From: Euleptes europaea
Lineage: Eukaryota; Chordata; Lepidosauria; Squamata; Sphaerodactylidae
Assembly: GCF_029931775.1 (NCBI RefSeq)
Contig: NC_079325.1
Coordinates: 39,410,673 to 39,474,672 of the forward strand
Length of the DNA: 64,000 nt
Reading direction: 5' to 3'
Shown here: one piece after another, positions 1 to 14,500 of the stretch
Numbering within the stretch: position 1 is the first letter of the stretch
Layout of the letters: each line of letters starts with the position of its first letter
Translations under genes and position numbers: made by a program
Notes under the pieces: model-generated
Databases searched by the model: none
Told to the model about the DNA's origin: nothing
What the model saw: the letters and a program-made list of their open reading frames with translations, nothing else

Positions 1-132
1 GAGGGGAGGGGCTTCAGTGCCATAGAGTCCAATTGCCAAAGCAGCCATTTTGTCCAGGTGAACTGATCTCTATCGGCTGGAGATCAGTTGTAATAGAAGG
101 TCTCCAGCTAGTACCTGGAGGTTGGCAACCCT
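1..132 (+). repeat. TAGGGTTGCCA element (hAT-like MITE), cut by window edge
   Basis: Right part of the abundant element of about 200 bp: CATAGAGTCCAATTGCC, CTGATCTCTATCGGCTGGAG, ending TTGGCAACCCTA. Confidence 0.85.
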
Positions 133-531
133 AGTCTACTGGGTTAACCTCAGAAATCAGTCTGCATTGGAACTCCTCCTAATGCATCTGTATGACACAG
201 GCTTGAGATATGGCAAACCTCAAAGGGGTATTTCTTTACCACAGTATGTGGTAATGATAGCCATTAACTTCAATTTTTAAAAACAAAATTGGATACAATT
301 TGTGGAGAGCATTAGAGCTAACAATAGATCCTCCATGTTCAGAAGCAGTGTTCTGATTACCAGGTGCTGGTGGCAAACTGCAGAGGGGGCTAGATCCATC
401 CTGCCCTGTTTGTGATGTTTCCAGAGGCATCTGGCTGGACACTGTTGAAAACAGAAAGCTAAATTTGATGGGCCCTTAGCCCTTGATTGTGTAAGGTAAT
501 TTTTATATTTTCCTCCCTTTTTTGCTCTTAG

Positions 532-659
532 AAATGGGTATCAAATGGAATGGTTCCTACATCCCGGTAGCCTTCCTGGTTTTGGGCATAGTCTCCCTCA
601 TAGCCCTGATCCTCAGCTTGGTGGGTATACATAATGCCACCCTGCCCCCGCAAAATAAG
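532..659 (+). CDS. ENTPD8: ENTPD8 coding exon 1 (start codon, first membrane helix)
   Basis: A pyrimidine-rich acceptor ends at 531, and the ATG lies two bases into the exon at 534. It encodes 42 residues beginning [11 protein letters not shown], followed by a hydrophobic helix, and ends LPPQNK at a GTGAGT donor. An ATG at 522 falls in the intron side of the acceptor and is not used in this model. Confidence 0.88.
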
Positions 660-2492
660 GTGAGTGTAACCTACTATTCTGAGACGAGGTATGTAGAAGC
701 ATGCTTCAGTAATAGGATGCAAGCTTTTAACTCAAACAGGCCTCTTCCTCAAGCAGGCTGCCCAATATATATTGTCAGCCAAGGAAAGTCTCAGGTCTGC
801 AGACTGTTCCATTCCAAGATGGAAGGAAGGTTATCCCAGTAAAGTTTCCAGTTATACAAAATCCTCCCAAGATTCTTAATAGTTTCCAAGTTTGGAAAAG
901 TGAGTTTCTACTCCTTCAGTCTGATAATAGACATGTTTCCCGCCTCCTCCCATAACCATATGGCTCTCCATGTGGCAAGTAGAATCAAAAGAAATTCTGC
1001 TCCATATGCAGAGAAATGCAAAAGTTCTTGATTTTTCTTATTAATGCTGCATGCAGGATTCTGCTCCCCCCACCCCCAGCAATGTATACAGACATGCAAA
1101 TTCCCTGTCCAGCTCTGAGCCAGGGGAAACCAGTTCTTCCAGTTTGCCGCTGAAACCAGCTCTGCCCAGCTCTGCCACAAGCCCATCTCCCCATAGGAGC
1201 TCTGTAGCTTAAGAAAATAAATTTCCCTTTTTCGAAAAAGAAAAGAATTAACGAATGTTTGCATGAATGCTGTGCTTTAAAAATAAAAGAGGTTACAGCT
1301 TGCATGAAGATTGGGGTGGGGGAGCAAGACAGGTGACTGAGATATGTGAGGTGTGATGCAGAGCAGAGAGAAAGCACCGATCAGTTCAGCTTCCTACCCT
1401 CCAGCGTGCTCCCCCATACTTCCCAGCATCTGAAGTCATCCCCTGTGAACTCGGAAGGGGCTCTGATTTGACTCGGTGGCTTTAGTCTGTCCGTCCGTCC
1501 ATGCCTGACTCATTTTGTTCTGAATGATTTCCTTCCAGTACGGACTGGTATTTGATGCAGGCTCATCCCACACCGCTCTGTTTGTCTACCAGTGGCCAGC
1601 AGATAAAGAGAACAACACCGGCATGGTCAGCCAGACCTTCTCCTGTCATGTTAACGGTCAGTTTTCCTCCATATGCTAGAGGTGGTGGGAGAGAGCGGTC
1701 GCTGGCTGGTGTAGCTCCCAATGTTTGATATAGGTGCAGAAGTCACTGTGTCAGCCGAGGAGGATTTTTGGGTTCAAGTTCAGTAGGGTGCAGCGGTCGG
1801 AGTGTTGGACTAAGCTTTGGGACAACCAGGTTCAAGTCCCCGCTCTGCCATAGAAGCTCACTGGGTGATCCTGGGCCAGTCATTCTCTCAGCCTAACCTA
1901 CCTCACAGGGTTGTCGTAAGAATAAAATGGAGAAGGGGGGAATGATATTGTAAGCTGCCTTGAGGCCGCTTGCCTTGCGTGAGGCAAGGTGTGTGAGGGG
2001 GCAGGGTTGGTTTTTTTCTTTTAATTATTTCTTTTAATAAAACAGAAAAAAATAACAAGTGGGGGGAAAACCTTAACATCCAGCGACTAAATAAAGATAA
2101 GAAAAGAAAGGAAATATATACGTAAATATATAGGGCCAGCAAGACAGCTATTCCTCCAGGCCTACAGTTGAGGGCAGCCACGGGCATCACCTTTGCTGGC
2201 CCCCCTACCCCCCCTTTCCATCTTATTTTTTTGTTAACCAAGGGAGCAACCTGCTGCTTATCTCAGGCAACATGAGTGAATTTAGGCACCATCTGGAGTT
2301 TCTGAGGTTTTAATCAGGGTTTTATTGTTTTAAATTTAGAATTTATGGTTAATTTTATTATTGATTACTTATTATGTTAAATGATGTTACCCGCTCTTAG
2401 CCTGGCTATGGTCGGGGAGGTCAGGCTACAAATCAGATAGATAGGTAGGTAGGTAGGTAGGTAGGTAGGTAGGTAGGTAGGTAGGTAGGTAG

Positions 2493-2544
<52 letters not shown>

Positions 2545-5500
2545 TAAATATTATAGTGGAGGTATGTGCGTATGTGTGCCGTCAAGTCACAGCTGACTTA
2601 TGGCGACCCCATAGGGTTTTCTAGGCAAGAGACATCCAGAGACGGTTTGCCATTGCCTGCTTCCACTTCATGCCCTGGTAGTCCTTGGAGGTAGCCCATC
2701 CAAATTCTAATGAGGGCTGACCCTACTTAGCTTCTGAATTCTTACAAGATCAGGCAACCTGGCGCTACTATAAATGGTTTCCAAATATCTAAAAATAAGT
2801 CCATACGCAGTTGTCGTCTATACACCATGCATTCCAATACTGATAGACTGCTAAGGTCCTCCATCCATGGATTTACTGGAGAGGGCAGGTTTAAGGTTCC
2901 TTTGCCTAAGTGCCCCGTTCTCATGCTGAGCCGTAATGGGAAAGGAAAATGATGAATATATTAATAAATAAATTTTAACATAGACACACCTACCCTGCTT
3001 TAGGATGTGAACAAGAAGAGAGGTATATATGGTTGTATTTATCAGTCAAATTTTTATCTCACCCTTCCTCCAGGAGCTGTGGGTGGCATACACAGTTCTT
3101 TCTTCTTCCAGTTTTTCCTCACAAGTTTGTGAGGTAGGCTAGGCAGACACTGAATGAGGGCTACTGGCTGAAAGGTCACCCAGTAAGCTTCATGGTGGGT
3201 AGGTAGGTCTCCGCAGTCCTAGTCTTACACTCGGTCACTACACCATGCTGGATTCCTCGTCACATCCAGTTTGACTTTCCGAGTGATGGAGCTGCCCTTT
3301 TTATTAGCATCCATGTCTCCTTACTGAGTTACCTAGGGAAAAACAGGCAGGTGCTTGCTTGCAGGGAGGTTACAATTTTTATTGCAACAGATAACGGCAA
3401 AACCCACAGAGGCCTTTTATGCAGGGACGTTTCCCCATGGTCACCCCCCCCCCCGACTGCTTTGGGGCTTCCTTTTGCCTGCATTTTCCAGATTCTGGCT
3501 AAAATAGCATCCGGAAAACATGGACAAAATGTGCGGGGAGAGCGAGGTGGCTTCTGACAGGCGGAAAAGGCATGCATAATCAAAAGGTAGCCCCAAAGCA
3601 ATCGCCAGGGGTGACCGCAGGGAAACGTCCCTGCATAAGAGGCCAGAGAAGAATAGGGTTGCCAGCCTCCAGTTACTAGCTGGAGAGCTCCCGCTATTAC
3701 AACTGATCTCCAGCTGATAGAGATCAGTTCACCTGGAGAAAATGGCTGCTTAGACAACTGGACTCTATGGCATTGAAGTCCCTCCCCTCCCCAAACCCCA
3801 CCCTCCTCAGGCTCTGCCCCAAAAATCTCCAGGTATTTCCCAACCCGGAGTTGGCAACCCTAGAGAAGAAGGATGTTGGGAAACCACAGTGAGATGTAAT
3901 TAGACCTTTGTTGTGGGTTGTACTGAGGAATAAGGGGTGCCAAAGATCACAAGAGAAAACTGAGATGTGAGGAGGGATTTGAAAGGAGCAGTCTATTGTG
4001 TGTCTCTGTCTATTCATGACCATCCAGGCGCAAAGTGACCCTTGACCCCGCTTTTTGTCTTTCAGCATCTGGGATCTCAAGTTTTGCCAAGGATCCACCA
4101 CGAGCTGGTGACTCCCTCAGGGATTGCCTTGATGCAGCCATGAAAGTGATTCCTGCAGAGAGGCAGCGGGAGGCACCCACTTACTTGGGAGCCACGGCTG
4201 GTATGAGGCTACTGAGGTACACGCAGTACCTAGTTAATTCCAGCCACATCTAGGGTTGCCAGGTCCCTCTTCGCAACCAGCGGGAGATTTTGGGGGCGGA
4301 GCCTGAACAGGGCGGGGTTTGGGGAGGGGAGGAACTTCAAAGCCATAGAGTCTAATTGCCAATGTGGCCATTTTCTCCAGGGGAACGGATCTCTATCAGC
4401 TGGAGATCAGTTGTAATAGCAGGAGATCTCCAGCTAGTACCTGGAGGTTAAACAAATAACTCACTCTACTGTAAAAAGTAATGGTACAATCAAACAGTAG
4501 CAGGCAAAAATGAAAGAGACAAAAGACAATGGATAGAAAACAGCAAAACAGCCGCAGCTGTAACTATATTACAATGAAGGTTATATACAACAAAACAAAG
4601 CTATGTAACAAGGCTAAGCAACCGAGGTTACAAAGCTGGGAAGTAACAACGTAACAAAAAAGAAGAATCAGCTACAGGGAGCTGATAATGTGTGCCAAAA
4701 AGTTCACGTAGGACAGGGGTGGGGAACCTTTTTCCTGCCAAGGGCCATTCGCACATTTATAACATCTTTCAGGGGCCATACCAGGTGTAGATCTCCCGTG
4801 GGGGGGGGAGAGGCTAGGGTTGCCAGGTCTCCAGCCACCACCTGGAGGTTGGCAACCTCAGGGGAGGCCACCCAGAGAAGGACTGGAGGGCGCCCCCACT
4901 CCCCCCTCCCAGGTGAGAGGGCAGCCAGCGGTGCGCAGCCCACAGTCGATTGGCAAGGGAGGAAGGAAAACAGAGAAAGAGGAAAGGGGAGGGAGGGAGA
5001 AAGAGAGAGAAAGGGAGAAAAAAATGGAGAGAGGAGGAGAAAGAAAGAAAAGGACGGAGGGAAAGAAAAAAAAGGACGGAGGGAGACAAAGAAAGAGACA
5101 GAAAAAGAGAGAGGAAGAGAGGGAGAGAAAGGAGAAAGAGTGACAGAAAAAGAGGAAGAGAGAAAAGCCTCCCCCCCCCACACACACACACACCCGCGCA
5201 TGCCGGCCTGCGCAACCGGGCCCCAGCCACCCCACCTCCCCCGCCCACACACACACACCCGGCAGCGCATGGAGCACCAAGCAACCGGGCCCCAGTCTCC
5301 GTGCACTCCCCCCCCCCGAGCTCCGCAGCAGGGTTCCCGCGACAGGGTTCCCGGAGCTCCCGAGGGCCACAAAAAATGTCCTCGGGGGCCGTATGCGGCC
5401 CCCGGGCCTGAGGTTCCCCACCCCTGATGTAGGACATAGAGTCATATTCTAGTCAATTACAATGTATCTTCAGGCGACGGAGAAACCGATGGTAATGCGG

Positions 5501-8500
5501 CTCCGGACGTATTCCAGCGTTTTCGCTACAAAGGTAGCTTCATCAGCCTGTGATTTTCTTCTCCTACCGTGTTTCCCCGAAAATAAGACACTGCATCTGC
5601 TCAGCTGGGCTCCTCCTGTCTTCCCCGCCCTCAGAGGCCCGGGCGCGCTGGTTGCAGGGCCTTTGAAGCGGCTGCAGGACACCGCCTCTGCTGAGCTGGG
5701 CTCCTCCTGGTCTTTTCCACCCCAGCCCGGGGCGTGCTGGTTGCCAGGCCTTTGAAGCAGCCGCAGGAGACTGCATCTGCTCAGCTGGGTTCCTCCTGGT
5801 CTTCTCCACATCAGCCCCGGGGTGCCTTATTTTCGGGGTATGGCTTATATTAAGCAAATGCTTAGAAATGCTGCTACGGCTTATTTTATGGGTGTGTCTT
5901 ATTTTCGGGGAAACACGGTAGCTGTATTCTGGGAGGAGTCCCAATCAAAGATTTAATGTGCTTTACTGTGTTAGGTTGCAGGCACGGAGCCTTCATAAAG
6001 CAATAAATTTTCTCAGCTTTGTTTGTCTCGTTCCTCTCTGCGCCTAGCAGGCTGCTTGAGTGGTATCGTCTGTGAGGTTGCTTGAGTGGTATCGTACCTG
6101 GAAGTTGGCAACTCTAGCCCATCAGCTTCTCCAGTGATCTGGCTCACTGAAAGTGGGGGTTTCTGTGTGTATGGAAGAACTATTCTCACCCCTCCCAGCC
6201 TTCCTGAATCCCTCTAGCTCGGTTAGGTGTTTGGCATCTCTGCATGGATGAATGGCCAGGCGCATGGATGACAGTTAAAGCACAGTATAAGATCTTTACA
6301 AGCGAAAACGCATGGTCGCTTTAGCCTCCTTTATTCCCTGTTTCAGCCAGGATTCAGCCAGGATCGAACGTGTGCGTTTCGCCAAACGTGCATTCGATCC
6401 TGGCTGAATACTGGCTGAAACAGGGAATAAAGGAAGCAAAGCGACCATGCGTTTTCGCCCAAGGAAAAAGATCTTGAATAACTACCCAAAAAATCCTCTA
6501 CAGACTAAGAGCACAAAAGCTTGGGAACGTATTTCAGAACACGGAACAGGTATTACAGAGAAATAGTAAATAAAAGATAAAAGGAATACTGGCTGAGCTA
6601 CACTGGTTACTGAGTAACCTTGGCATTTCTCTCAGAGAAACGGATGCAAAACAGCGGCAATGCTAAAACAAAGAGGGGATCTCAGCATTTGTGCAGACTT
6701 TACGTCTGTTCCTGCCTGTCCCTCTGGTCTTGGCTCGCTTCCACTGAGAGAACTGAACATGTAACCCCTTCAGTCCCAGGTGGGAGGGATTCTGGGTTCT
6801 GTATTGGGGGGGGGATGAATTACCCTCCTCCCATCAAGCTGTCTTTGACCAATCATGTAATGTTGTGCAATACTGGTTTTTAAGATGTCAGCGTGGCATA
6901 TTAAAAGTAATCCATTTTCCCCTTTCCTGAAAGGGTACCCAAATGGACTCCTTTTAATCCCCCCATTTGTCACCATAAATTAGTGTGTTTCCTGCCCTGA
7001 GCATCAAGTGAGGATATTATGGCAGAGATGACAATGGAGTTTTTACTTTCCTGGGGCAGATAAGCCCCCTTACTCACAACCCCCGCTTGGGAGAAAGTGG
7101 CTTGTGGGCAATGCAGGAGTGAATTGGCAGGAGGGATTGTAGTACAGATGTTTAGCAAGGAGGAGGGCTGAAGTATTTCACTTCTGACTACCTGGTGTAC
7201 ATTGCAGGTAGAAATTATGCACACAGAAAAATTTTCAAATCACTTTAGATGTGTAAAGTCTGGGTAGTTCACAGCCTTCCATAGGCATACAACATCTGCC
7301 TGCAGTATGCAATTGCTAGGCGTAAGAGAAATGTTTTAATGTTACACTTTCCTTCTATCCACCAACTTTCCCTTACAAATGCCCCCGCACTTATGTTCTC
7401 TCTGCAAACACCATTTAGGTAACACTGATTTGCCCGGATAGTACACAGGTCTTCCCCTTAGCTGCCAGACTGTCTCTTCCCTCATCTCCTCAGCTGTTTA
7501 TTCAGAAGGACCAAGGTTTGTGCACTTCAGATACATCATATGGCAAACCGCAAGCATGCTTGGTGGGGTGGGATGGAGCAGTCCCTACCTGGCAGTGCCA
7601 CAGAGGACACAGAGGGAAATCTGGTGATCCTCCTTTTTTTTTTTTTTACATGATACCTATCACAATTTTGGTTTTTTTGTTTTTCTTTCTTTTTATTGAC
7701 TTTTTAAATGATTTTTCTTTTTTAAATAAAGAGCTGGCTATGCATAATCCTATATCCCAAATTATTCCCACATTTTTACAATATTTTCTTTTGAAAATCC
7801 TACAGACGAGAAAATGAGTCTGCAGCAGCACAGATCCTGGCAGAAGTTGGCAAGACTATCCAGGAATATCCCATAAACTTCCAGGGGGCTAGAATCCTTA
7901 CCGGGAAGGAGGAGGGTGCTTATGGCTGGATCACCATCAACTATCTGCTAGACTCCTTCACGAAGGTGCGGCTGGCATTTCCAAACTGTAACAGGGTTTA
8001 GGCTTAATATGGGGACAGGGTATGGACAACCGCAAAATTCTGTGTAAAGGTAGAATGGGGCCATTGATGCATTGGAGCGTTTTGCCTTGGGTTCACCGCA
8101 CCTTTTCCCCCCACCCGAATTCTCAAAACTCCAAAAAACAAACAAACAAAAAACCATGCAAAGTTTTGAGAATTCAGATGGGAAAAAAGGTGCATCTAGA
8201 GAGTGGTGAATCCAAGGCAAAACCTCCCATGCAAAAATGGCATGGGAAGTGTTCCAAAGGTTGGAGAGCGTTTCACTGGGAGGGGCTTGAAAAAAGCGAT
8301 GCTCTGGGCCAAATTCCCTCCTTTTTTGCAGCAACAGCAGCAGCCACAGCTGCCATTATTTATTTATATAGCCTCTGATCTCACCCACCTTGCAGTCAAC
8401 CAATCCTGGCTCTGAAGCAGTTCTTTTTCAGACCTTCCTGTGTCTATGCTTTCAAGATGGTGGTTGCCAAGCAGCTGTCTTATGAAGACCCTGTAGGGTT

Positions 8501-11500
8501 TTCAAGGCAAGAGAGGTTTGGAGGTGGCTTGCCACTGCCTGCCTCTGCGTGGGCTGAGAGAGTTCTGAGGGAACTGCGACTAGCCCAAGGTCACCCAGCA
8601 GGCTTCATGTGGAGCAGTGGGGAATCGAACCTGATTCTCCAGAGTAGAGTCCCGCCGCTCTTAACCACAACACCACGCTGGCTCTAAACTGTTTATTGGT
8701 TTGTGTTAATCTGGCAACGTCTTTAAAGGCTTGCTTTTCATTGTCAGTAACAGGAAACGTAATTGACCAGGATAAATAAATTCTGGGGGAGATCATTTTT
8801 TCCCCTAGCAGAAGAAAAATTGGCAGGTCTCAACATTGTATTCCTCCTCCATTAAAGCGCTTTGATCCAATTTGCCCTACCCTCTTGTGTCTCCTCAGTA
8901 TTCCATTGAACGTCGGGACTGGATTCATCCCTCATCGGCCAATATCCGGGGGGCGCTGGATCTCGGAGGGGCATCGACCCAAATAAGTTTTGTCCCAGCT
9001 GACCCAATCGTGGAGAGTGATGAAGCAGCTCAGTTCCGACTCTACGGGTTTGATTACACCATCTATACTCACAGCTACCTGTGCTACGGGCAGAACCAAG
9101 CACTCCAGCACGCTCTCCGAATTATTGTTGTAAGTCTTCCGTTGACATTCATCAACTGCCCAAGCAAATACCATGGGATAGAGGGTGGGGACAGTGGTTC
9201 AGACTAAAAATCAAGGGGATACTTCTTGGCCAAACAAATAATTTTAAAATTTACTACAACCCGCAGTGGCTTTCAAGGATCCCAGGCAAAAAAAAGGTTT
9301 TTCCCATCACATGTTACAGGAGATCCTTGTACTAAAGATGCTAAGGAGTGAACCTGGGACCTTTTGCAAACAAGCCATGTCCTCTACCACAGTCTGTTTT
9401 CAACAGTATCATGTGAGCATGTATGAACCTATGTTAATCCTTTTTTTTTTTTAACCCTTGAACCATCTAGTTCAGAGGTCCCCAAACATTTGGAGCCTGC
9501 GAGCACCTTTGGAATTCTGACATGGTGTAGTGGGCACCATCACAAAAATGGCTGTCACACAAGGCGGAGCCAATCACAAAATATCAAGGAAGTGAGATTA
9601 TGCATAAATCTAATAGTAACTCTTCAGTGTTTCAAGCAGAAGCTCTGTTTAACAGGATGCTTTTTGATCTGTACAGCCAATCAGATCTCCAGTGACCAAT
9701 CAGAAGGCCCATTGGGCAAAACCCACCTTCTAAAAACCCCACCGACATTCTCCAGTGGCCAATCTCCATCCACTTTCTCCAGCTCTCTAGTGGCCAATCA
9801 GAAGCCCTGTTAGGCAAAAGCCCCACCCACTTTCTAAAAATACTTGGTGGGTGCCAGGAAAGGTGTTGGTGGGTTCCATGGCACCCACGGGCTGGGAACC
9901 CTTGATTTAGGATGAGTCAGGCCATTGATTCCCCACATTTTCTCTTCTGACCGACCACAGCTGTCCACGGGCTAACTGTAGCAAGCCTAACTGTACATTA
10001 AATTATCCTTGCATTTGCCCTGGGTCTGCCATAAGGCTACTTTTGGTTGGATGTGCTTGGCAAGTTCCATGCTCAGAACTCATTTCCCAGGCACGTGGGG
10101 ACCCAATTTAGGTAAGTACCATGGCGTGTGAGGATGGGGGTGGGTGGGTCCTAGGTTTCTCCCACCAATCTGTTTTCATTATCTGAAATGACCCTCAACA
10201 GCGCACTATTTGCCCTGTTGGGGACACTTATCTGTTACTCTCAGTTCATGTAAATTTTCCCAATGGGACAAATACCGGTAGAGGGTCCTGGGGACATTAC
10301 AAGCCAGGAAAATGTTGCAGTACTGAGGGCTTTATTTGTTTTTCGACATCCATATCTTTGTCATTGAATCCTAACCATTGGAGTCTATTCTTAACTATCA
10401 CCTTCCATGGGTCTTTCTCAATAAAATTCAAAGTCCCTTTCCTCACAGTGGATATATTTTTTTGCTTTAATTTAAACGCCAGTATCCCTGCATGAACTTC
10501 CTACGAATTCTAGGCCAGTTCAGATCTCAGAGCAATACCTGAAACACAGCTTGGCACACAGCAAATCTTGCAAATAAACTGTAACAGAGGTTGATTGAAT
10601 GATTCAACCACCATCTCTATCAAGACTCCAATTCCATACAATAATTGGGATAATACCGTAGAATTTAATACCTGAATAGCACCTGTTATGTAATTGCTGC
10701 CCCAGGTGAAGAAGAATCAAGTAATTACATTACTGGTGAATCCAGCTTTTTCAGTAAGAGCCTTCCTGCTCAAATTTGATTGAAAATGACATCCAGTTAC
10801 CTAAATTGCTTTACCTGATCAATTGGTTGTCCATTCATGAACCACTTATATACTGGGCAGGTTTTTTGCTTCCATTACTCAAGGATAGTGTAGCATAAAC
10901 AGATGTGGGCTTAGTGCGCTACCTATTAAGGGACAGGGACGAGCGTATAACACTGATGGTAGCAAGATTCCTGGAAACCTCCCTAGGAGAGCTGCGCCAA
11001 GCTCCTCCACAGAGCTAAGCACTATTGAAAGTACACAGCACTTTAAGAATTACAGATTTTAACTATTTATTGATATTTTATCATTTATATACTGCATTTT
11101 AATGACTGATTGATGTACTTAAAAGTTTTATGCCAATAAAGGTTTGAATGAATGAATACTGGGCAGGTGTAGGATTTAGCAAACACCATACTTTTTGAGT
11201 TTTGCATATTTAGGACTAGTAAAAAGGTAAAGGTCCCCTGTGCAAGCACCAGGTCATTCTTGACCCATGGGGAGACGTCACATCCCGACGTTTTCTAGGC
11301 AGACTTTGTTTGCGGGGTGGTTTGCCAGTGCCTTCCCCAGTCATCTTCCCTTTACCCCCAGCAAGCTGGGTACTCATTTGACTGACCTCGGAAGGATGGA
11401 AGGCTAAGTCAACCTTGAGCCGGCTACCTGAAACCGACTTCCGTCGGGATCGAACTCAGGTCATGAGCAGAGCTTTTGACTGCAGGACTGCAGCTTTAAC

Positions 11501-14500
11501 ACTCTGCGCCACAGGGCTGGAAACTCAGACTTTGTATGCTGGACTTTCCCCAAAACATATAGCGTGAACTGGAGGGCTATTTCCCCCCTCACCTCAAGCT
11601 CCTTTTTGCCCGTTAGTGGCAAGTAAACCCAACAACCCTCTCTATTTTCTCGGCTATCTACTTGTTTAAGAAGGCAGTGTACGTTATTTATTTGTGTACG
11701 TTATTTATTTGTTCCCAAGGCAGCTTATGACATTGTTTTCCCCTCCTCCATTTTATCTTCACAATAGCAAGTTTCCTTGGCAGAGTGGAGGTTCGCATCC
11801 AGGTCTTCAAGATCTTAGTCTGGCATTCTAGCCACTATACCATGGTAGCTGTCTAGTAACCAGTAGCCATGAGCCATCCAAAGCTATCAACATTAATTTA
11901 AGCCAGTTTTCTGTGGCCCTCACTGTGCAGTGGCTATAATGGTATAATGGTAGTGACTTCCTCTGTCATGACAGGTTTAAGGTTTCACTCTGGCTATTGT
12001 CTCCAGAACTCAACTATCTTGGATCAGTTTGACAACCCCTGCTATCCTCGGGATTACTTTGAGAACATCACAAGGTCATCCTTCTACAGCAGCCCATGTG
12101 CCGAAGGGCAGAAACCTGCAGTCTCTGGGAATGTGAGTCTACATGGCACGGGTAATGCCAACAGATGCCGGGAAACCTTCAAGAAGATCTTCAATTTCTC
12201 ATGCCATCACAACACGTCCTGTGGATTCAATGGGGTCTACCAGCCAAAAGTCAACGGAAAGTTCCTGGTACGATATGGCAGTAGTTGATCCTGAAATGCC
12301 AGGGAACAGGGATGAGGATGGGGTGTGTGTTGTGCTCCTTGCACAAACATCAGGGTGCAGATTTCAAGTCCATGGACCTTCCTGTATCCAGTTATGTGAT
12401 TTAACTACGTAACATATAAGCATAGGAAACTCTCTTATGGCTTTTCAGACCGTGGGTCCATGTACATGCTATACTGTCGACTCTGACTGGCAGCAGCTCT
12501 GTAAGGTCTTTTCTAGCACTTGCTTCCTGATTAGGATTGTCATTTTTTTAAACTGGTTCCTCTACCTGTCCTTAAATAGCCATTTTAATACCGGGGATTG
12601 AACCTGGGACCTTCTGCACACCAAGCAGAGGCTCTGCCACTGAGCCACGGCCCCTTTCCCCTATTTCTTAAACTTGAGTTTAGCAAAAGTTAGCCTATGT
12701 TGCAAAGTAGTGGAAAGCAACACAGCTCAGGCTCTGCAAGGCTCCTTAGGGAGTCTAGTGGTTATTTTATGTATGTATTTAATTAAAACATTTATTAGCT
12801 GCCTTTCCAGCCAGAGTGGTGTAGTGATTAAGAGCGGTGGTTTGGAGTGGTGGAGTCTAATCTGGAGAACAGGGTTTGATTCCCCACTCCTCCACAGGAG
12901 CGGCGGAGGCTAATCTGGTGAGCTGGATTTGTTTCCCTGCTCCTACACATGAAGCCAGCTGGGTGAGCTTGGGCTAGTCACACTCTCTCAGCCCCACCAC
13001 AAGGTGTCTGTTGTGGGGAGGGGAAGGGAAGGTGATTGTAAGCCGGTTTGATTCCCCTTAAGTGGTAGAGAAAGTCAGCATATAAAAACCAACTCTTCTT
13101 CTTCCTCCTTACAGAGCTCAAGGCAGTTTACCAACATAGATCAAACACATCAAATAATACATTAAGAACATAAAACAAAATTTAAAACCATTATTCAGGA
13201 TTGCTACTAAACTTAACCAAATGCAGTGCTAAATAAAACCACCTTCAACTGCCTCCTAAAGACTGAAAGTGAGGGGGCCAGGGGCGCACCTCCCTGGGGA
13301 GGTTGTTCAATAATTGTGGGGCTGTCACTGAAAAAGCCTCCCCCCCACTTGTGCACCCACCAAATGAGCTTCTTTGATTGGTGGGACAGGCAGGAGAGCC
13401 TCTCCCTGCGATCTTAATTCCTGGGCATGAATGAAAGCCATGCATTATGTGTTTCAGATGCTAGCCAACAAATTAGGCTAAGTGAGACCTGAGCTGTGTT
13501 GCAAAGTGTTTTTGCTCATTCCAGCAAAAGCTTGTGGTGTGTGCCTGCTCCAGAGGCTCTGTCCTTGAGGGTAACACAAACATCTTCCGTGGGATTACAC
13601 CCTCAGCCTTTTCCTGCTAGTAGGGTTGCCAGGTCCCTCTTCACCACTGGCGGGAGGTTTTTGGGGTGGAGCCTGAGGAGGGAGGGGTTTGGGGAGGGAT
13701 GGGACCTTATTGCCCAAGCGGCCATTTGCTCCAGGTGAACTGATCTCTATCGGCTGGAGATCAGTGGTAATAGCAGGAGGTCTCCAGCTAGTACCTGGAG
13801 GTTGGCAACCCGACCTGCTAGACTTTCTACCCCCTACCTTTCTATCACACCACATGGGTGCTCTCATTGACCCCCTGCTGTCTGTCCACCAGGCTTTTTC
13901 TGCTTATTACTACACCTTCAGCTTCCTGAACTTGACCGAGGGGCAGCCACTGGATGAAGTAGAAGTTGCTATTCAGACATTTTGTGCCAGAAGTTGGGAC
14001 GAGGTGGGTACATTCCTGTGGTATATGGTGGGCAACCTGTAGGGTTGCCAGGTCCCTCTTCGCCATGGCAGGAGATTTTGGGGGCGGAGCATGAGGAGGG
14101 TGGGGTTTGGGGAGGGGAGGGGCTTCAATGCCATAGAGTCCAATTGCCAAAGCAGCCATTTTCTCCAGGTGAACGGATCTCTATCGGCTGGAGATCAGTT
14201 GTAACAGCAGGAGGTCTCCAGCTAGTTGACAACCCTATCCTCAGACTTATTTCTTGAACTGTGAGTTGTATGTGGCAGTTGTAAAGGGGGTGGGGAGCAT
14301 ATTTCAAGTGGGGATTAGGGAGGGGATGTTAGAACCCTTGCTCCACATGCAAGTCCACCCTCCTACCCCCTTCTCCACAGGCCATCTTTATGAGAATTAG
14401 TCTGGTATAATAGCTAGAATGTCAAACTACGATTAGGGAAGCCTTCCTCTTACACACACACACACACACACACACAAACTGTTCTAAGGTTGGAGGTGGG

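Larger units (their letters stand above)
4450..6088. mobile_element. Unclassified insertion containing two nested DNA elements
   Basis: Sequence sitting inside the TAGGGTTGCCA element. It holds an hAT-like element (4714-5426) and a mariner-like MITE (5565-5920). The outer sequence (4450-4705, 5435-5564, 5921-6088) is not recognised. Confidence 0.45.

Noticed and set aside
4690-5445. Long overlapping ORFs on both strands (up to 245 codons)
   Set aside because: They come from the GA-rich low-complexity core of an hAT-like element; composition explains the lack of stops and no domain is present.
4450-6960. Possible retroviral LTR fragments (A-rich start, AATAAA near 6003)
   Set aside because: No paired LTRs, primer site or gene remnants could be seen; left as unclassified.
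11947-12006. Upstream extension of ENTPD8 exon 6 (reading FHSGYCLQ)
   Set aside because: The acceptor at 11973-11974 does not join in frame to the phase-0 donor at 9129, and the extra residues exceed the family spacing; the acceptor at 12005-12006 fits both.
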